Shown: positions 46,163-58,974, counted from the first letter of the stretch. The stretch: 64,000 nucleotides of DNA from Fomes fomentarius (GCA_022606135.1 JABYQN010000004.1:2232001-2296000); one strand, 5' to 3'. Program-made: numbers and translations. Notes: generated by a model not told the origin, from the letters alone.

Positions 46163-48454
46163 ATGGATCCGCAGGCGGCCACCCCCTCTACCGAAGCGCA
46201 GGCAAACGGAGCCCAACCCCAACCCTTGGACTACACGCTTGGATTATATCTCCTTGGTACTTTCGTCAGCACGATGTAAGTGCTTCCTCTTCAGAACTCT
46301 ACTTCGACTGACTGTCGATATCGCCTAGCCTTTATGGTTTGATTCTCCACCAGGCCTACAGATATGTCCGTCTGTTCCCCAAAGACACTCTTTTCATCCG
46401 GACACTGGTGCGTAAAGCTTAACCTGCGTTTGTCGCAATCATTGATAGGGATCTCACTTCGAAGGTCGGAAGCGTCTTGTAAGTTACTCCAGTGACATCG
46501 CAATCTGTTGCTCTGTATACTCAATTGTCATCACCTCTCAGAGTGCTAGTCACTGCTCATACTGTTGTCATCATACACACGTCGTGAGTTGTACTATATC
46601 CACTCCACACGCTTTTCATATCCCGCGACCTAATCGAGGAGGCAGCTACTACTACCTAGTCCAAAACTACTACAAACCCTCCACATTGCTGCACAGTGTC
46701 TGGTGCGTCTCAGGACAATTTCACACATGTTGGGTTATTGATCACCCTGTAGGTCATTCAACGTGAGTAACGAGCTTCCCCATCTGTATGGGTTTAATCT
46801 TTATGAACCTTTCCGTCCGAAGTTCGTCTCTCTCATCGTGGTAGGTACATTGCTGCACCTGGAACGTTTGTATATCATGAGCTCACGCAACATGAAGGGC
46901 GCGAACATGCTGGTATCTCAACTGTAAGCGATTCCACCGTTAGACGCGTTACGGGAAAACTGACCCCGAAATCAGGTTCTTCGTCCGCCGAGTATACCTA
47001 AGTAAGAGGCTGAGAGAACTAGTGCGCTTTGGAGGAAACTCATCGTTTTATCCTGCGACATAGTGGGACGCATGTTCCGCGTGATTGCCGTCCTGGCGGT
47101 AAGTGCCCACGCACACATCTTCGATTACTACTCTGATAGCTGTCCTAGACGTTGTTCTTCCTCGCTGAAAACGGTATGACCTTGACCTCTACCGAATCCT
47201 GGACTTCGCTTATACGTGGAGATTCGTTCCTGTGCAGGAATTGCGTTAGGTATGACCCTGCTTCTTCATACGCGTAGTTTGTCACTGATCGAACGCTAAG
47301 GTGCTCTTCTGAAGGGGTATGCACACCACACCTACAGAGCCATCGTGCGACATGATCCACGGTCACTTACATGCATCCCTTAGGCTCAGCTTGACTAGCT
47401 TTTCCCAATTCGTAGTGATCAACGTGAGGATTCCCTGCTGACTGTGAAGTCATCGTGAAATAAAGGCTCATCGTACATCTCTCTCTTAGCAAATTATCGC
47501 CGTAACCTTCGTTCTGGCAGCCGTTGGCGACACCCTCCTCGCCATATCCCTTTTCGTGGTGATCGCCAGGAACTGTGAGGTGTCATCTACAAGGTATGAG
47601 ATTCCACACAGGACGCTCGGTTGCTTCTGAGTGCGACTGTGGCCGCTCTAGTACATCCGATGAGAAGCCAGCTGCGAACGCGTTTATCACGTATGTTATC
47701 AATACAGGTATATCTTTGTAGCATCATCGCTATCGGGAGCTATGAGACTAACCGTTATGATAGGGATGCTGCACGAGTAAGTCATCAGTGATAGATGCTC
47801 GGACAGTTGTCTCATGGAACATGCGTAGTATCTTGAATGTCCTGTCGCTAGTGTTGGTGAGCGCGAACCTCCTCATACGAATTCTATTCTATGACCTGAC
47901 TGTATCCGACGCTCATCTCCCTTAGGCAGTGGGGTTCCCAACTACGTTCTGGAGTCAGGCGGTGAACCACATTACGACGAAGGGTAGGCGCACATTTCGG
48001 TTCAGCATATCATCCACCGATAACCTGACACTTTTGCCACGTAGTTTACGCTATCACCCTGCTCACAGTGTACGTCAGACTCGGTCACGGTGTCCCTCGT
48101 GCTCATCTCTACTTCGATCGATCGTAACAGGCTGAACACGCGCAAACTGTCCTTCACCGATGGCGTCCAAGTAGTTGACCGTGGAGAACAATACGGCAGG
48201 AACATCATCGCGCGCGCAGACAACCTCGCCACAAAAGAACGCTGGAACGTACCTCAGGTGAGCCGAGAACTACTCTCTGCTGGACTGGTGCTGCCATTCC
48301 GCTAACACTTCGGCGTCGACAGGTCCCAGAAGCGCCTGCGGTCATCAACATCAGCGTCGCGACAGAGATGGAAGACGAAAGAAACGCGCACTGGTTCAAA
48401 CGTTCAGAGTCCACCAGTAGCAGCACCTACAAGAGCCGTGACAACATGGTATAG
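46163..48454 (+). CDS. DUF6534-type membrane protein, RWNVPQ subfamily
   Basis: ATG 46163 opens MDPQAATPSTEAQANGAQPQ, then LGLYLLGTFVSTILYGLILH, QAYRYVRLFPKDTLFIRTL, VGSVL, VTAHTVVIIHTS, YYYLVQNYYKPSTLLHSVW (46640), SFN, SLIV, GANMLVSQL, FFVRRVYL, VGRMFRVIAVLA, TLFFLAEN, GIALG, SLTSFSQFVVIN, AAVGDTLLAISLFVVIAR (47520; DUF6534 helix), EKPAANAFITYVINTG, GMLHE, ILNVLSLVL, TFWSQAVNHITTK, VYAITLLTV, LNTRKLSFTDGVQVV, the KERWNVPQ signature, VINISVATEMEDERNAHWFK, and the end SRDNMV at TAG 48454. About 20 exons, several of only 10-15 nt, yet all splice in frame. First of four tandem + strand members. Function unknown; the tail is a hydrophilic cytosolic-type segment. Confidence 0.8.
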
Positions 48455-49940
48455 GCCTCGACGGAGGAGTGTTAACATGATTCATACCCTGCGGTGCAAG
48501 CGCTGCAGCTCTCAGTACCACTGCATCCATTCCATTTGTGGGATACCCGGTGACCGGTCAAAGGGTGCCACAGCTCTCAGTTCTCTCGTGCGCCGAGGGC
48601 GCTGGAACAGATCCAGCGTATCCACGTGGTGGTGTCCTTGTCGCTACGCAGAATGTAACATCTTGCCGCCTGTACTTTGAGCCTTCCTGAAGGTCGTTGT
48701 ATTTGATTGTAATGATAACAGGTTCGGCCACTCCATCCTTCAGCCGTCGTGAGAGCCTAAGCGCAAGCGGAAAAGATGGATAGCTAATCGGCAGACGTAC
48801 CTCACAGGTTGCATATGTTCGTGGGATTGTCCCAGAGAGCCCCACCATGGAATACCTGGAGGTGCTCATTGTCTTCTACTGGTACGGGGACATCCTCCCG
48901 ATGAGCGTTGTTCCTCCCCGGTGGGCTGGCGACGTGGCGGGCCAGTACAACTGCGATCTACCTGTTTGTTTGGGAGTACCGCAGGCTGGATGCCATTGCC
49001 TTGTGCAGCGCTCAAGGCAACTCAATCCGTCTTCGACCGCGATGGAGATGACTGGTATGAGATGATGATGGACGTTTTTTTTGAATCGTCTGCAGAGCTC
49101 GAAGGAGGATCGAAGGAGGGAATGCGATAGTATAATCCACTCACTGTTCAGAAGATGTGCGCACCGAGCTGCCTGTCGACGTCGTCAGCTGCACCTCTCA
49201 TCTATCTTGGGTATGAAGGCAGGATCACGGCTCTGCACACTGCAGTGAGGTGCCTGCTATTGCCTTGACGAGCTATGAACGGTTGCATATAAGCTGGCAG
49301 ATTTCACTTTGTTCAAGTTTGGGGCGTACAAGCCGGTTCGATCAGTAACCAAGATGACTATGATGCACTATGATGTACTTGCTGTGCGGTTCAGTGCCTC
49401 TCACCACGCTGGCTGACTCGATTACTGCTTCTTGAGTTCAAAGAGATCCACTTGACTCCTTCTAATCAGCAACGATCATCATGGATATGTCAATGTAACT
49501 TAACTGCCAGTGAGTGGTTCAAGCGTTCATCACCAATCTCACAATATACAACGTAAAGCGAGATCATGAGATGCATCCTCAGCTTTGTATGAGTACAGAG
49601 GTACTCTGAGATTTACAACCAGCTAGTACACAAGGTATGGATGTCATCCTATTCGTACGTCCCTGCCAATGTCGCATGTAGCTGTTTGCTAGGGTGCTCG
49701 AGCTTGCGACTGATATACGATTGAATCAAGGAAGGGAGGAACGTATCGCATATCATCAGAGAACCAAGTCAAGTCCATGCCACCACTGACAGCGTAATCT
49801 GATGATTATTTCCACCTGCAACTCATCGGTATCAGGCTCATTGGTGATCCATCCCACCACGTATAAAGGTAGTGGTACTCGCCCTGTAAGTGGACATCCT
49901 CAGAGAGCTAGCTACCCGGGCAGGTCCCTCATCTCATACT
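48455..49940. other. Intergenic between two tandem DUF6534 genes
   Basis: Frames at 48558-48869 (-) and 48847-49130 (+) carry no recognisable domain and do not match the paralogs. A TATA-like element for the next gene lies near the right end. Confidence 0.4.
49862..49869 (+). promoter_or_regulatory. TATA box before DUF6534 gene at 49941
   Basis: TATAAAGG, 72 bases upstream of the ATG. Confidence 0.5.
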
Positions 49941-52105
49941 ATGCAAGCTCCGGACGATCACCCCACCTCACCCATCCCAAATACTCTGGGCGCACACATG
50001 CTGGGTACATTCATTGGTGCGATGTAAGTAGGCATTTCTTTCTTGGTAGATAAGTTCACTTACTGGCAGTGTCACTCTTGCAGCTTGTATGGCGTGGTCC
50101 TTCGCCAAACATACAGATATGTTCGCCTGTTCCCCACCGACACCCTCCAGATTCGGATACTGGTGATTGCTACTATCCATTGAGTCACTCACTAAGTCAT
50201 CTTCACTGAAACGGAGACTCTCTAGGTCTCAACCGTCCTGTAAGCCACTATCTCCGATCCACGTTCTTAATGATATATTTTCTTAAGATTTGAACTTCTC
50301 AGTGTGCTGGTCACAATCCACACCATTCTCACGATGCAGCTATCGTGCGTTACTCCCAATTCCAAAGTACACCGAGTGTGGCAGCCAATAATGATTGCAT
50401 AATAGGTACTTCTTCGCAGTAACAAACCACGCTCAGCTTGTTTCTACGACTGAATGGTACGTCAGATGTGCGATCTTCACTTATCCTGCTGACCTCCTGG
50501 TTTAGGGTATTCGGCGTGAATGTTGTCCTCACAACTGTCATCTGGGTGAGGACTCGAACGCTGACATTTCTGGGTAGCACTGGCTCACATTATGTGCAGG
50601 CAGTCAACGTGAATGTATCACAGTCGTGAGTGACCATGCAGCTGAGGATGAGCGGTTGAACTCATCTCATCGTGCTCAGAATCTTCCTCTACCGTGTGTT
50701 CCTCAGCAAGTATTACACTATTGCTCTTCCTTGCTTCCAGCTCATTATAATTCTACAGTGGGACGTCTGTATCGCATCGTCGCCAGCGTCGCAGTAAGTA
50801 TGTAGCTCTATTGGAACTTGCCTCACTCTAACGGCAATAAAAGACACTCTCCTTCATATCGGAAATTGGTATGTCTTCATTAGAGAATAATGGGCAGGGT
50901 ACACCTCATATAGACCTTGTCCCACTGAATGCAGCGGTCGTTATATGTACGTGTCATCACCTTGTTGCCCATCAAACGTGATTCGTTAGCTGATGAGCTA
51001 CCCAGATGGCTTCGTTAAGATGTATGTGTGCGCCTCGATCTGCTTTGGGTGACTTACACACACAACACATCCCATCCCGACAGTATGGTCAGGACGTATA
51101 GAACAACTCAGAATGAGATCAGCTCAACGAAGTATGCGTTCACGTGGAACTTAGTTATCATCACCGTTGGCGACAGCCTTCTCACCGGAGCCTTGATCGC
51201 AAAGCTCTACAGCACCCGCAATACTAGGTCATCTGAACGGTCTGTTCCTTTTCTTTGTAACCTACTCATCTGATCTAAATCCCCAAGAAGTACATCCAAA
51301 CCGATATCTGTTGTGGACACCATCGTCACATACGTAGTCAATACAGGTGCGTCTTCATGATATGAACAAGTACTCCCTCCGCCAGTTGAATGAAAATGAT
51401 TCTACAAACAGGACTTCTCCACTGGTAAGTCTATCTTCTCTAAAACGCAAAGCTCTAAATATGCTCATAGAGTATGACAGGGCGTTGAATCTCGCTTCGT
51501 CAATCTTGGTATGTGTCTGTATTATGTGAAGTACTTGAATACTGATGGACTTGATCCTGCGTGTTTAGCAAGTGCAACTTCCTTCCACAACTTGGAGCCA
51601 AGCTGTGAATAATGTCACGACAAAGGGTATGTGTGGCTTCACACATGGCAACTAGTACTCAGCAATTTCTTCCCTTCGGGCTACCAGTGTATGCCATCAC
51701 CCTGCTCACGGTGTAAGTTAAGCGATTCATCCGTTACTGCAATGACATTCAATTCGCGCTGATCTAATGATCTCAAACAGCCTGAACACACGCAACCTAT
51801 CATTCAGTCAAGGTGCAATTGTCTTCGAGAGTGGTCAGCAATACGGTAACAACATCATTGCGCGTGCGGACAGCCTCGCTGCCCAGGAACGCTGGAACGT
51901 GCCACATGTAAGCTTCTGAGGCATCTGGATGACATTTGTTTCATTCTAACTCAATGGTCGCTAGGCTCTGGACTCCGCTCCTCCTGTAATCAGCGTCAAT
52001 ATCTCCACAGAAATGGAGGACGAACGAAACGCACATTGGTTCAAACGCTCAAAGTCATCCATCAGCATCGAGAGCGTGTACACTAACCACGACGATCTCG
52101 TATAG
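49941..52105 (+). CDS. DUF6534-type membrane protein, RWNVPQ subfamily
   Basis: ATG 49941 opens MQAPDDHPTSPIPNTLGAHM, then LGTFIGAILYGVVLRQTYRY, VRLFPTDTLQIRIL, VSTVL, VTIHTILTMQLS, YFFAVTNHAQLVSTTEW (50405; the usual YYYLV is changed to YFFAV), VFGVNVVLTTVIW, NVNVSQS, IFLYRVFLS, VGRLYRIVASVA, TLSFISEI, IITVGDSLLTGALIAKLYST (51150; DUF6534 helix), SVVDTIVTYVVNTG, NLASSIL, TTWSQAVNNVTTK, VYAITLLTV, LNTRNLSFSQGAIVF, QERWNVPH, VISVNISTEMEDERNAHWFK, and the end YTNHDDLV at TAG 52105. Same exon plan as the preceding paralog, which it most resembles in the tail (DERNAHWFKRS shared). Complete. Function unknown. Confidence 0.8.
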
Positions 52106-53128
52106 TCTTTTGTATGCACCACATTTGCACTCCGTCTATCTCCTTACGCAAAAATTGTGTTGTGGATTGGTTCTGTAGGATGGTGGAGCCTGTAGGATAG
52201 TCAAACCATTGTCTACTACTACGCAGTGCCACCTCGGTTCGAATCCGATCCGTGACACTGGCAGCTTCTTCCCACAAGTTTCTCCTAGTCTCGGTTGCCA
52301 CGGAGATGCTCGCTACGTTATTGCATGCCGTCTGGGTCTAAATGTGAGGATCTGGGGATGATCCCTGATCCGTTGATTGTCGGTTGAGTTCGAGATTGTA
52401 GGACTTTGGGATGTATGAGCGCCTGAATGTGAGGCCTAACGAATCGCAACCACATTATCCTCACAATGAGTATCATGGTTTTTGGAGGGTGTTTTTGGGC
52501 GATGTTTGTACCATATATATACTCAAGTGACATAAATCAGCTCACCCCCTACGCTCGCTTCATCTTGCACTGATACTAATCGAATCAAGTTGGCAGAGCA
52601 CCAAGTGAATTGGCATACCATGCTCATATATTCTTCTGCCATCCCGATGGTGATGTCGACATAGATGTCTGGACCAGATCGCGGCAAGTGCCTCTAAAGT
52701 GCTAAGTAGGTCTCTCGAGATATAAATACAGTTGAGTTGAGTTCATTAGCCATGTGCATGCTGCCAGAGGTGGTGATACCATCGAAGCTCAGTCATCTTC
52801 ATCACGGATACGTTGAAACCTTCATTGCGTCCGGACTTCCTCGCAAGCGAGCTTCGTAAATGGAAGCGAGTCCTCCTTTGATATACTTAACGGAGTCCCA
52901 TGACCTAACAGAACTTCAGGTTTGCTTCTGTTGCCCCAAGGAGGCTACATTGAGCCTTTGCTTCTGATCATTAAGGTTTGACGTTCGACAGAGGGCAGTT
53001 TGACAGATCCCGCGAACCATAAACTTTATCAGCCAGGTTCATCATGAATTCTCCTCTTAAAGGGCGCAGATACCCTCCAAAGATTTCCACCTGCTACGAC
53101 CATCCGGACTTGTCGCGCATTCGGAGTC
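52106..53128. other. Intergenic between tandem DUF6534 genes
   Basis: No supported gene. Contains a tRNA T-arm-like string at about 52233 that I rejected. Confidence 0.45.
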
Positions 53129-55437
53129 ATGGACCTCGAAGTAATATACCCTCCGTCATACCTTCACAACACTCTTGGAGCGCATCTCTTGGGTACTTTC
53201 CTCAGTGCAATGCAAGTCTCTTCCTTTATGTACTGAAACACTGACTGAGTACTGTTCTCATCCCAAGTCTGTATGGTGTCGTTCTCCTTCAAGCATACAG
53301 ATATTTCCGGCTATATCCCACAGATAGTCTTTTGATTCGAACTCTAGTGAGTATAGCAATGTCTGCTCAGTCACTCTCCCTCACATACAGATTGCTCAGG
53401 TTTCTATCGTGCTGTGAGATATTTTCCAAGCGTAGCCCTTCAATATATGGCTGGCATCCGCTTAACAGTAATTTTCACTAGGGCTATAGCCACTTTTCAC
53501 ACCATCATCACAATACACTCATCGTGGGTCCCCTCTTATCAGATGAAGTCAGTCTCCTCTGACCGACTAAACAGCTACAACCTGCTCGTCTCTAACCATG
53601 CTGCTCCTGTGATTTTGACCATCTGGTGAGCCATTGTGTACCATCTTTCTTCAATCGACCCTTGCCCCTTCTACTCACTGAATGGTTTTGGTTGGCAGGT
53701 CGTTCAGCGTGAGTAGCTATAATAGGCCGTCATCATCCTTCAGCATACTCAGTGGGCTCCACGAGCATATAACTAGTACACCCCCGCAATTGTTGTAAGT
53801 GCCTAAACTGCCTCGAGTTGGAAAGACAGTATATGAAGCTCACGTCTGCTGAAGGTTGCCGCCACCATGTTGATATCGCAACTGTGAGCGTTTACCTAAA
53901 CTTTCAAATTACAATAAATTCAGTCGGTCAAGATTCTTCGTCCGCCGTGTCTTTCTCAGTATGAGACCTGTCTCTGTGCCCTGCATGGATCTCTACTCAA
54001 TCTTTGTGACAGTTGGACGCCTACATCGCTTTATTGCTGTGGTGGCGGTAAGTGTGTTTCTTCATGTTCGTTCCTTTGCTCAATTCGCGTCTATAGATGC
54101 TGCTTTATGTATCTGAAATTGGTATGATTCGAAGGCCACCAATCCTATTCGAGCTTGCCCTCACCCAGCTCAATTTCTTGCAGGAATTGGCATAGGTGAC
54201 GTGGATCATTGGTGACATACATCGATTGCTAAGAAGCGACCCAGCTGCACTAGTCAAAGCGTATGCATGTCTCTCTCCCAAATGGAGCCAGAGCACCAAA
54301 TCCTTGACATCTTGTACCTCTGTCTAGTCTCGCCTTCAAGTCGCTCCAGGCATTCAACGTGAGCATCGCGTGCCAACTGCACGATCACAACCTGCCCTCT
54401 CAGATAAATCTCCTGCAGGATCTCGTCGCCGTGACGTTTGTTACTGCCGTCGTTGGCGACCTTCTCCTCACGACCGCACTGATCAAGGTGCTCTACAGCA
54501 GCCGCAATAGGCCGTACACATGGTGTGCACATCCTAGCTGAAGATGTCCTTTCTCTTTACTGACATTGGTCACGCAGCTCACCCGACACGACAATGGTTG
54601 ACACGGTGACAGCATATACAATCAATACAGGTGCGTCTGCATGTTTTCGCGCTCAGTCGGACATCATCGAATTGACGAGGAAAATCAGGTTTGCTCCACG
54701 GGTGTGTCAATATATATCAGGACAGGAGTTGCAATTCATTCTTGTGGATTCGTGATTACAGCTTACTTAACATCACATCGGTATGCCTGGTGCGTGGATG
54801 ATTAGTTGAGGTTCATTCCATCAATAGGTCTGTCTAACTCCATCGCTTCAGGCGATGGCACTCCCACTCACCTTTTGGGCCGGAGCTGTGAGCCACGTAA
54901 CTACGAAGGGTAAGCACGGACCGTGATACAATAACACGTTGTCCGAGCGAGCTAATCTCTGGGCTAGCAGTGTACGCCATCACTCTTCTCACAGTGTAAG
55001 TCATATTCATCTTACACACCGTCTCCAGGAGCTCGAGAATTCGCAGGACTGACCGACATTCTTTGCACTGAAATGCAGGCTGAATACACGGAGCCCGTCG
55101 CTCAGCCAAGGCATACATGTCTTCGACGGCGGTCAGCAATACGGCAAGAATATCTTTGAGCGCGCAGACAGCATCTTTGCGAAAGAACTTTGGAACGTAC
55201 CACAGGCACGTCCACCCACGTCGTGATTGTTGCCATTGTCGCTCTAGTTTCTCACCTCGCAATTGTCAGCTGCCGGACTCTACACCTGAGATTATCAGCA
55301 TCAATGTCTGGACCGAGATGGAGACTGAGCCTGAATTCGGGGTTGCACACGAGGGAGAACCATGGTCCAGGAGGCGTTCCCGTACAGGCAGTGTCAACGG
55401 CAGATGGTGTGACAGCGTCCTATACTCCAAGTCCTAG
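53129..55437 (+). CDS. DUF6534-type membrane protein, RWNVPQ subfamily
   Basis: ATG 53129 opens MDLEVIYPPSYLHNTLGAHL, then LGTFLSAILYGVVLLQAYRY, FRLYPTDSLLIRTL, VSIVL, TFHTIITIHSS, YNLLVSNHAAPVILTIW (53573; variant of YYYLV), SFS, ATMLISQL, FFVRRVFLS, VGRLHRFIAVVA, MLLYVSEI, GIGIG, LAFKSLQAFN, VTFVTAVVGDLLLTTALIKV (54430; DUF6534 helix), TTMVDTVTAYTINTG, AMALPLTFWAGAVSHVTTK, VYAITLLTV, LNTRSPSLSQGIHVFDGGQQ, AKELWNVPQ (Arg to Leu in the signature), and the tail IISINVWTEMETEPEFGVAH ending at TAG 55437. The first intron appears to begin GCAAGT (53213) where the paralogs have GTAAGT. The tail differs from the neighbours, with more basic residues near the end. Probably functional. Confidence 0.77.
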
Positions 55438-55790
55438 GCACCTTCTGGTACAAATCACGAATGCTGCGGTGGCGACATGACGCTTGTCCTGTGAAATTGG
55501 ATGCGTGGATGATATATATACCAATGAGTTATGTACTCACTATTCATCAGTCCCAAATTCCTTTGGAGAATAGATTTTCCAGTGATATGTACCACTTGAA
55601 GACGGACCCTAGTGAACGAGAAGACGGAAGTTGGCCTTAGGCAGGGACAAACGCGTCGCGGACGCGTTCGTGCACGTGCCCGTGTCTCCACGCGCAATAC
55701 ACCCGGGGACCAGATTCCCACCACTGTCTTCCTACGTCGACGACGACGACGGCGACACCCACACTCATGATTTGATCCTCGACCACCATC
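55438..55790. other. Intergenic, promoter of the dehydrogenase
   Basis: GC content rises sharply towards 55791. No TATA box is evident. Open frames in both directions reflect base composition. Confidence 0.4.
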
Positions 55791-56866
55791 ATGCCCGAGC
55801 TCATACCCGCTGTCGCCGTCCTCGCTGCTCTCACCGGCATCCTCGCCCTCCCGCACCTCTACCGCTTCTCGTCATTCGTCTGGATCTACTTCCTACGACC
55901 CTCTTCTATCGACAGCTATCGCCACGGAACGTCTACGTACGCCATCGTCACAGGGGCAACAGATGGCATAGGCAAAGCGACCGCTGCCGAGCTCCTCAGG
56001 AATGGCTTCAACCTCATCCTTCATGGCCGGAATGAGGTCAAGATGCAGAAGGTCGTTGCGCAACTTCGCGCCGAAGTGCCCGAAAGGCGCGACGCCGACA
56101 TCCGCTTCTTCATCGCCGATGCGTCCGCGTCTGGACACGACTTCCCCAAACTCCTCGAGCCGTTCAAGGATCTCCAGGTCACCCTCGTCCTCAACAATGT
56201 TGGCGGTTCTGATGTCATTCCACCTAGGTATGTGTCTCATGCCTACGTTTTGTACTATTTTCTTCCATCATTCGCGACGTACAATGGTTCTCTACATGGA
56301 CTTCCAAGCCTGTGCAAACGAATACTGATTCAAACCCCCCTAGAATCGACGAGCACACCGAAGAGTACCTAATGGGTGTCATCAACAAGAACGCCCTATT
56401 CTCTTTCTTCCTTACCCGCGCCCTCCTCCCCCAACTCCGCCGCGCCGCCTCCTCTGGCCCCGTCCTCGTTGCTTTCACCGGCTCTGTCGCCGGGGACATC
56501 GCTCCACCCCGCCTTCCGATATACGCCGCCTCAAAGGGTTTTCTCGAGTCCCTCGTCCGGGGGCTTGACAATGACGAGTGTTTCTTTGACAAGCCCACCG
56601 GCGTGCGCTTCACCTACCTTGTCGTCGGCAGTGTCTACTCGGACAACCACGCTGCTCCGATGCCCCCGAACCTCGTCACCCCGACTTCCGCAAAATTCGC
56701 AAAGACCATCCTCGCGCGCATTGGATGTGGGCGTAGGCGTGTTGCACCGTACGTCGTACATGCAGTGCAGCAGTGGATCGTTGAGTCGGTGGGCGAGAGC
56801 TTGGTGGACAAGGCGAGTGCGGAGGAAATGAAGACCATTATTAAACGCGGACAGAAGGCTGACTGA
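55791..56866 (+). CDS. Short-chain dehydrogenase, microsomal 3-ketoacyl-CoA reductase-like
   Basis: NAD(P)H-dependent reductase of the SDR superfamily, in the group of ER-bound 3-ketoacyl-CoA reductases and 17-beta-hydroxysteroid dehydrogenase type 12. MPELIPAVAVLAALTGILAL is an N-terminal membrane anchor. The cofactor motif TGATDGIGK (TGxxxGxG) is near residue 55, with NNVG near 145. Catalytic Ser sits in FTGSVAG and the Tyr/Lys pair in YAASK (near 56525). The C-terminus (SAEEMKTIIKRGQKAD) is basic, ending in a KxD-type rather than a canonical KKxx retention signal. A single intron (56228-56343) joins PPR to IDEHTEEY. Total about 320 residues, normal for the group. In fatty acid elongation these enzymes reduce 3-ketoacyl-CoA; whether this copy is the elongase component or a divergent paralog cannot be told here. 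Confidence 0.88.
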
Positions 56867-57077
56867 GGCTGACTGAGCTGCTCATTGTTTCAATCTTACA
56901 TCTTGGAATCAAATAGGACGCTGCGATATACCAGCATGATGCTACTAACAGGCAGATATGATACGTCGACGTGTTGTACGGTGCTCAAAATTCATGTCTA
57001 CTTGATACAGTTACTCACGCAGAGAATGCAATGTGAAACGCTAATGAGGCAGTCCGCACATCATATCTGCCCACAAT

Positions 57078-58133
57078 CTATCGGACATGCGACCCACCTA
57101 AGCCCGTACTCCTCCGCATCCTCCCAAGATCCGACGGACCCTCACCTCGATCGTCGTCAAACACTCTCCCTCGCGTATCCCCACCGAACCACGAAGACGC
57201 ATGCGGTGCAGTTCTGACCAGCCTTGGCGCAGACATCCTCTCCGCCTCCCAATCGTACAACCCTGACGCCCTGACGTACGGCTGCTGCTCGCGCTGACGA
57301 TTGAAGTATTGTGTTCCTAGCCACCCAAGTGCAGCGCCAGTCCAGAACCCTGGCCTCCACCCACTCGCACCCGCATCCCCTGCTCCCGAGGTATGCCCCG
57401 GCGCCTGCTTGGAGTATGGCGGTGGCGGGTCGTAGGTACCAGGATTCGAGCCCGAGAACCAGCCGGATCCGGGACGACGCGGCGGTGGTGGGCGGGGTGT
57501 AGGGCCCCCCTGCACGCCGTTTTGTGTGCGAGATCCGCAGTAGGACTTCAGGACATTGTAAAGAATGAATGCGAGCACGACGACCCAGAGCAGCATGAAC
57601 ACGAATGCGACCGGGTCCTCGGTCGTATCTACGACATTTGTGTCAGGGCATGTGTGTGGAGTTGGGAGAGATGAGCACAAACGTACCTTGTAGCCACCCA
57701 GAGAAGCGTGCGGGGTACGAGGGATCTTCTGCCCCGTTACCGCGAAGTCCGCTAGGGATCTGTACGAGGCGGTATTCCAGTCCGCACGAACCTACACACC
57801 CAGTCGTTCGTCTATCACTTGCATCCGCGTCGGCCAGAGGCTACCGGGCAACGCACCTTTCAGAACATACTGGTCTCCCGGGCCATCCCACCCCTCACAC
57901 GAGACCTCCACTCTCCCAAACCGCAATGAATCCGGGAGGTCCGCCTCGCACTTCCAGTCCACGTCTGTCCCCGATCCACCGACGTTCGTACATCGCACCA
58001 CCTCGGGCTGGTACAGCCTGCACGGCTTCCCGATGCATGTGAGCTGGGGTACGGGGCGCCCTCGCCGCGAGAGCGTCTTTGCGTCTTTGTAGAGTGTGAT
58101 AGATGGGATCCTTCCGAGCGGGACGCGAGACAT
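57078..58133 (-). CDS. SARAF-like ER membrane protein (store-operated calcium entry regulator family)
   Basis: Matches the SARAF/TMEM66 family, whose animal members sit in the ER membrane and dampen store-operated calcium entry. Recognisable blocks: RIPSITLYKDAKTLSRR, VPQLTCIGKPCRLYQPEVVR, DVDWKCEADLPDSLRFGRVE, VSCEGWDGPGDQYVLKG (near 57870), SCGLEYRLVQIP after an intron, one membrane helix (VAFVFMLLWVVVLAFILYNV, near 57600), and a Gly/Pro/Arg-rich cytosolic tail (PRPPPPRRPGSGWFSG) ending at 57078. The luminal Cys pattern is conserved. Start: ATG 58133 (MSRVPLGRIPS) is the nearest; the frame stays open to 58400, but neither start gives a signal peptide, so a short upstream exon is likely. Converges with the dehydrogenase, 211 bases apart. 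Confidence 0.85.
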
Positions 58134-58974
58134 GCCACGACTGTTTTCGTAAAGTGCAGACCGCCGAAGGGATGATAAAGTCAAGATGTGCGGCACTGGG
58201 AGCCTGGGTCCGAGGAGGTATTGTGGCTCAGTGTAGCGGGAGGTGAATATAACATTGGCGAGAAGAGAGCCACTGGAAGTGAATGGAAAGGTCGAGAGGG
58301 CCACGTCTGTGCCACGTTCGGACCACATCACCGCCCGACAAGCGTCTGAATCTCGATTGCGTTCTGAGCACGCGCTGCCTACTATGTAATGAACTCGCAT
58401 GTTCTATTCACCTTTCGACCCTGCTTTCAGTCAACAGAACTTGAGTCGGACGAGTGTCATGATTGATGAATCTTATGATCAATATCGAGAGGGGAGGCGC
58501 AGAGAACCCATAGTACTATAGCGCTCGGCTCGGAGGTGCTGCGGAGGCGCTAATGTAGTACTACTTGCGACTAAACTTCGCTGCTCCCTACCCTCCCCTC
58601 TGGCTCTTGCTGGCAATTACATCTCCAGGTTAACAGGTCTATACTGACTACACAGTATGACTCGCGCCCCCACGAAACATGCACCTCTAGTCACATCTCG
58701 CGCGCTATGTCGATTACAGCCTCACTGGTGCCCTGTGTCCACACGCCGCCACCAACTTCTCAAGACGCCAACACCGGAGTGGCACTTGCAGTATTCGGCC
58801 CAAATACACCGCCCTATGGCTACATCATGAATAGGATCAGGCCTTGAGGCTGCCGGACAGATATCAATGCTTCCGAGAGTCTATCTCGTTCTGCCTTGCC
58901 TGTCTTATATATAATACACTGGCCACCGGTCGAAAGCCTCATTCATTGCCACCCCCTTCATTGTCGTGGCAGCA
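58134..58974. other. Divergent intergenic region
   Basis: Between the SARAF-like gene (-) and a DUF6534 gene (+). The in-frame extension of the SARAF frame to 58400 may contain its true start. The right end holds a TATA-like element. Confidence 0.4.
58906..58914 (+). promoter_or_regulatory. TATA-like element before DUF6534 gene at 58975
   Basis: TATATATAA about 60 bases before the ATG. Confidence 0.5.

Noticed and set aside
52190..52265. tRNA-like T-arm (ggttcgaatcc) near 52233
   Set aside because: The T stem has only four of five pairs, and no matching 5' acceptor strand or anticodon arm exists within 75 bases upstream.
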